A stretch of 64,000 bases of DNA from Rhabdothermincola sp036846205. Lineage in GTDB: Bacteria > Actinomycetota > Acidimicrobiia > Acidimicrobiales > Acidimicrobilacustridaceae. A program made the translations under genes and the position numbers. This document shows, in pieces, positions 60,431-64,000 of the stretch. Where the stretch lies: assembly GCF_036846205.1 (NCBI RefSeq), contig NZ_DAIUCK010000004.1:1-64000 (forward strand). Reading direction: 5' to 3'. Position 1 is the stretch's first letter. Every line of letters starts with the position of its first letter. The notes below the pieces were generated by a model, which was not told the DNA's origin, ran no database searches, and worked only from the letters and a program-made list of their open reading frames with translations.

Positions 60431-61771
60431 TCAACCCGGCGGCGGCCCTGCAGCCTCCCGCTCCTGGACCGCTCGCCGGTACCGGTTCGCCGCGGCGCGC
60501 AGGGCGGCCTCGGGATCGATCCCGTGCCGGCGGGCCTCGTCCACCAGCGCGAACAGTCGCTCACCGACGTCGGTCGACGCGAGCGCCGGCAGCTCCGGGA
60601 GCGCCACCCCCCGCTCGCCCAGCGCCGCCGCCTTCTTCTGCACCTTCAGGGCGTACAGCAGCGCCGGGAGGTGAGTCGGGATGCCCTCGAAGATGCTCTC
60701 GCGGCCCTTCTCGGCCTGCTTGATCCGCTCCCAGTTGCGGGCCACGTCCTCCGGGCCGGCCACCTCGACGTCGCCGAACACGTGGGGATGCCGGGCCCGT
60801 AACTTGTCGTGGATGCCGCTCGCCACGTCGGCCAGGGTGAACTGGCCCGCCTCTTCGGCCAGGGTGGTGTGGAACACCACCTGCAGCAGCAGGTCCCCCA
60901 GCTCCTCCTCCAGGAGCTCGTAGGCACCCGGGCGGTTCTCGGCCACCGCGTCGATGGCGTCGAGCACCTCGTAGGTCTCCTCCACCAGGTGCCGGGTGAG
61001 GCTCTCGTGGGTCTGCTCCCGATCCCACGGGCACTCCCGGCGCAGCACCGCCACCAGCTCCGCGAAGCGGGCCACTTCCCGCGCGACCGGCGCGGCGAGG
61101 GCGGGGATCCACAGGGAGGTGAGGTGGTCGGTCTCGACCCGATCCAGCTCGACCCACCGCACCGGCTCCACCACCTCGTCGGGAAGCCCGAGGCGGCGCA
61201 GCACCGTCACCGTGGCGTCCGGCGGCAGACACGGCTCGGCTCCGGCGTCGAGGGTGAGCTTGATCTCCGAGAGCACGTCGGGCGAGTCGCATTGGGCCAC
61301 CAGGAACGGGCCCCGCTCGCCGGCGGCGTCGACCGCGAAGCGCTGGCCGTCCACCAGCCGGACGCCGGCCGCGACCGGATCGATCCCGAGGCGGGCCCAC
61401 GCCAGGTCCGCGAACGACAGGGCCGCGAGCAGCTCGACCTCCACCCGATCGTCGCTCCCGAGCAGCTCAACGCTCCGCTCGGCCACCACGGGTGAGCCCG
61501 GCACGAGGTAGAGCACCTCCCCCGCTTCGCTCGCGGCGGCGACCAGCTCCTCGACGATGCCCCGGTACACCTCATCGAGCGTGTCTGCGGACTCGTAGAG
61601 ATCGTCGAAGGACCGGGCATCAGACACCACCGTCACCGCCGGATGGCGCCGGGTCCGCACGAACCGGCGCTCGATCCGCTCGATGGCAGCCAGGGTTCCC
61701 GAGGTGACCAGGTCGGCACCCGCGGGGCCGAGCCCGGCGACGACCACTCGGGGGACGGCCACCACGGCCAC
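60431..61771 (-). CDS. mazG: TP-methylase-like/MazG fusion, nucleoside triphosphate pyrophosphohydrolase
   Basis: 446-aa fusion of the YabN type. Residues 1 to about 200 form a tetrapyrrole-methylase-like domain (VVVAGLGPAGADLVTSGTLA, LYLVPGSPVVAERSVELL). Residues about 225-400 form the all-helical MazG domain with metal-binding LVEETYEVLDAID and EEELGDLLLQVVFH. It hydrolyses abnormal (d)NTPs. It lies 4 bp after the foldase lipoprotein gene, so the two are co-transcribed. Confidence 0.88.
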   Translation of the reverse strand: MAVVAVPRVVVAGLGPAGADLVTSGTLAAIERIERRFVRTRRHPAVTVVSDARSFDDLYESADTLDEVYRGIVEELVAAASEAGEVLYLVPGSPVVAERSVELLGSDDRVEVELLAALSFADLAWARLGIDPVAAGVRLVDGQRFAVDAAGERGPFLVAQCDSPDVLSEIKLTLDAGAEPCLPPDATVTVLRRLGLPDEVVEPVRWVELDRVETDHLTSLWIPALAAPVAREVARFAELVAVLRRECPWDREQTHESLTRHLVEETYEVLDAIDAVAENRPGAYELLEEELGDLLLQVVFHTTLAEEAGQFTLADVASGIHDKLRARHPHVFGDVEVAGPEDVARNWERIKQAEKGRESIFEGIPTHLPALLYALKVQKKAAALGERGVALPELPALASTDVGERLFALVDEARRHGIDPEAALRAAANRYRRAVQEREAAGPPPG

Positions 61772-61775
61772 CTCG

Positions 61776-62828
61776 TCAGGGCGCGGTGTCAGGCGAGCCC
61801 AGCAGAGCCGGCACCGACGTGGTGGGTGACGCCGCGCCTTCGGGGGGCACCACCACCTGCGGGTACTGCTCCGGATCCCACCGCCCCCACTTCGGGTCGA
61901 TCGTCACCTCCGCCCGGCGCACCGCGTCGCTCAGCCAGGCGTCGAACGCCGGGTTCGCCCCGGAGGCCCGCTGCTGCTCCAGGTACTGGCGGATGGCGGT
62001 GGCGATCTCTTCGAAGGGCGGGACACCTTTCGCCCGCACCAGGAGCAGGTGGACCCCGAACTCCGACTCCACCGGGCCGGTCACCTCACCCGGCGTGGCG
62101 GCGAACGCCGCGTCCTCGAAGGCGGCCACGAACTGGCCCCGAGGCTGGCAGCCGAGGTCGCCACCCGCCGATGCGCTACCCGTGTCTTTGGAGACCTCCC
62201 GGGCCACGGCCGCGAAGTCCTCACCGGCTCGGATGCGAGCCAGCGCCGCCTCGGCCTGCTCCCGGGTGTCCACCAGGATGTGGCTCAGGCAGACGAACTC
62301 CCCGTTGCGCTCGACGATGGCATCGATGTTCTGGTCGTAGTACGCGCGCACCTCGTCGTCGGTCACCTCGCCCAGTGGCTCGGCCGCCAGCTCCCGCTCC
62401 AGCGCGAGGCGGTTGGCCAGGCTGGCCACCTGCCGGTCGATGAACGCCTGCGGGAACGACCCCGCCGACGTGCCGATCTGCTGCTCGGCCTGCGCCCGGT
62501 CTTCGCTGGTGGGCTGGACCCCGCGCTGGGCCAGCTCATCGGCGATGAGCGCGTCGATCACCAGCGAGCTGAGCACCTGCGTGCTGAAGGCGCTCGAATA
62601 CGACCCTTCGGTGGGGCCGTAGACCGACACCCCCTGTGCCTGGAGGTTGGAGCGCACCGTGGCGTTGGAGGCCAGCGCGTCGAGGTCGTCGAGGAGGTCC
62701 TGCTGGGAGATGGCCACGCCGTTCACCACCGCGGCGTCGGCCGACCCGATACCACCACCGCCGGTGGCACACGAAGCGGGCAGCAGCACGGCGACGAGCG
62801 CGAACAGGAACACGGGAAGACGGCGCAT
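61776..62828 (-). CDS. SurA/PpiC-type peptidyl-prolyl isomerase lipoprotein
   Basis: 350-aa extracytoplasmic foldase. The signal peptide ends in lipobox LLPASC. An N-terminal SurA-like helical region is followed by a parvulin (PpiC) domain (FVCLSHILVDTREQAEAALA, then EDFAAVAREVSKD and FGVHLLLVRA). It helps fold secreted proteins. I chose ATG 62828; the longer frame upstream lacks signal-peptide features. It occupies the position of lpqU in the mycobacterial mfd-eno region but is a different protein. Confidence 0.85.
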   Translation of the reverse strand: MRRLPVFLFALVAVLLPASCATGGGGIGSADAAVVNGVAISQQDLLDDLDALASNATVRSNLQAQGVSVYGPTEGSYSSAFSTQVLSSLVIDALIADELAQRGVQPTSEDRAQAEQQIGTSAGSFPQAFIDRQVASLANRLALERELAAEPLGEVTDDEVRAYYDQNIDAIVERNGEFVCLSHILVDTREQAEAALARIRAGEDFAAVAREVSKDTGSASAGGDLGCQPRGQFVAAFEDAAFAATPGEVTGPVESEFGVHLLLVRAKGVPPFEEIATAIRQYLEQQRASGANPAFDAWLSDAVRRAEVTIDPKWGRWDPEQYPQVVVPPEGAASPTTSVPALLGSPDTAP

Positions 62829-62880
62829 GAGGATCGCGAGCCTACGGATCAGCCGGAGGCCGCACCAGTCGGCCCACCGG

Positions 62881-64000
62881 TCAGCCCACGAGCTCACCGA
62901 GCGCCGCCACCACCTCGCTGGCCGCGCCGGACGGGCTGCGCAGCGGAAGCTGGAGCTGGCCGACGTCAGGCTTGTACACCGCGCCCTTGAACAGCCGCTG
63001 CAGGCGCACGGTACGGCTCGCGCTGAGCTGGATCGGCGAGATGCGGGCCACCAGCTTCGGCCCCCCGAAGCCCGAACCCTTCACCACCGTGACCTCCCGC
63101 ACCCCGGCGCGCACGCACGCCGCCCGCAGCGTCGCCACCTCCAGGAGGGCCTCGGCCGTCGGTGGTACCGGCCCGTAGCGGTCCAGCCACTCGGCGCGGA
63201 TGTCGGCCACCTCCTCCTCGCTGGTGACCGCGGCCAACCGCCGGTAGGCCTCCAGCCGCAGCTCCTCGCGCTCCACGTAGTCCTTCGGGAGATGCGCGTC
63301 GATCGGCAGCTCCAGCTTGATCTCCGCCGGCTCCCGGGGCTGCTCGCCCTTCAGCTCCGCCACCGCCTCGGTGACCATCTGGCAGTACAGGTCGTAGCCC
63401 ACCGCGGCGATGTGCCCGGACTGGCCGGTGCCGAGCAGGTTGCCCGCCCCGCGGATCTCCAGGTCGCGCATGGCGATCCTGAACCCCGAGCCCAGCTCGG
63501 TGGCTTCACCGATGGTCTTGAGCCGCTCGTAGGCCTCCTCGGTGAGCGCCCGGTCCGGGGAGTAGAAGAGGTACGCGTAGGCCCGCTGGCCGGCACGACC
63601 CACCCGGCCGCGGAGCTGGTGGAGCTGGCCGAGCCCCAACAGATCCGCCCGGTCGACCACCAAGGTGTTGACGGTGGGCATGTCGATGCCGGACTCGATG
63701 ATCGTCGTGCACACCAGCACGTCGTAGTGACCCTCCCAGAAGTCGAGCACCACCCGCTCGAGGGTGCCCTCGTCCATCTGGCCGTGGGCGGTGGCGATGC
63801 GGGCCTCGGGCACCAGCTCCCGGAGCCCCTCGGCCACGTGCTCGATGTCCTGCACCCGGTTGTGCACGAAAAACACCTGGCCCTCGCGCAGCAGCTCCCG
63901 GCGGATCGCCTCGGCGACGGCCCGATCGTCGTACTCCCCGACGTAGGTGAGGATCGGTTGGCGCTCCGCCGGCGGGGTGTTGAGCAGGGTGAGGTCGCGG
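62881..64000 (-). CDS. mfd: transcription-repair coupling factor, C-terminal part
   Basis: The C-terminal ~373 codons of Mfd, running off the right edge; the 5' end is outside the window. Helicase motifs IV-VI are visible: VFFVHNRVQDIEHVAEGLRE, TTIIESGIDMPTVNTLVVDR and QLRGRVGRAGQRAYAYL. The C-terminal D7 domain (LPIDAHLPKDYVEREELRLE and later) follows. Mfd displaces stalled RNA polymerase and recruits UvrA. It heads the mfd-foldase-mazG-eno-DivIC gene series on this strand. Confidence 0.95.
   Translation of the reverse strand, partial: RDLTLLNTPPAERQPILTYVGEYDDRAVAEAIRRELLREGQVFFVHNRVQDIEHVAEGLRELVPEARIATAHGQMDEGTLERVVLDFWEGHYDVLVCTTIIESGIDMPTVNTLVVDRADLLGLGQLHQLRGRVGRAGQRAYAYLFYSPDRALTEEAYERLKTIGEATELGSGFRIAMRDLEIRGAGNLLGTGQSGHIAAVGYDLYCQMVTEAVAELKGEQPREPAEIKLELPIDAHLPKDYVEREELRLEAYRRLAAVTSEEEVADIRAEWLDRYGPVPPTAEALLEVATLRAACVRAGVREVTVVKGSGFGGPKLVARISPIQLSASRTVRLQRLFKGAVYKPDVGQLQLPLRSPSGAASEVVAALGELVG

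Overview
The window is a contiguous, high-GC, gene-dense bacterial chromosome segment. It most likely comes from an actinobacterium (Actinomycetota), plausibly of the Acidimicrobiia type. Supporting signs are the actinobacterial gene order mfd / foldase lipoprotein / mazG / eno / DivIC-like / DUF501 / ppx, three F420-type LLM oxidoreductases plus an F420-type PPOX protein, many GTG starts, and many start codons placed directly downstream of a TANNNT box (leaderless mRNAs). I see no phage, transposase, rRNA or CRISPR array. No gene-free stretch exceeds about 210 bases.

Left third (1-24 kb): central metabolism. Four genes fit the ethylmalonyl-CoA pathway: a MaoC-type mesaconyl-CoA hydratase, a long methylsuccinyl-CoA dehydrogenase, and two adjacent CitE/malyl-CoA lyase paralogues. 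Among them sit mutY, a PAS-GGDEF-EAL cyclic-di-GMP enzyme broken by a one-base frameshift, a small zinc-ribbon protein, a vapBC toxin-antitoxin pair, a dienelactone hydrolase and a DUF885 protein. A 5'-truncated, twice-frameshifted cell-surface-type gene lies at 12.8-13.7 kb. Two unrelated fumarases (class I and class II) and an FAD oxidoreductase form one operon at 16.2-20.6 kb, followed by a peptide-type ABC substrate-binding lipoprotein and an SDR.

Middle (23-45 kb): a TetR repressor divergent from a translationally coupled pair, an unrecognised ferritin-like diiron protein and a luciferase-like monooxygenase, with a perfect palindromic operator between them. Next come an ECF sigma factor coupled to a double-VOC protein, another LLM oxidoreductase with a LOG-like protein, a cold-shock protein, a large membrane spermidine-synthase-like protein and tRNA-Leu(UAA). 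A membrane protein is coupled to a GT2-methyltransferase fusion, followed by a lone Fe-S PD-(D/E)XK nuclease. Divergent MFS and acyltransferase genes follow; the acyltransferase leads an operon with an atypical SDR and an atypical crotonase. The last group before 45 kb is a class V aminotransferase with a GNAT acetyltransferase, then ppx and DUF501.

Right third (45-64 kb): a 13.5 kb block lies between DUF501-ppx and the DivIC/eno/mazG/foldase/mfd genes, which are contiguous in Mycobacterium tuberculosis. The block holds a form-II (AYRGAGR) molybdenum hydroxylase. Its Fe-S and FAD subunits are on the + strand, while its large subunit is on the - strand, coupled to a DrrA/B-like ABC exporter. 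CoxG, MobA/MocA and XdhC accessory proteins, a YceI protein, a pirin, a secreted protein, a PAS-GGDEF protein and three tandem 62-bp hairpin repeats complete it. Three single-base losses in G/C runs suggest either real gene decay or homopolymer undercalling in the assembly.
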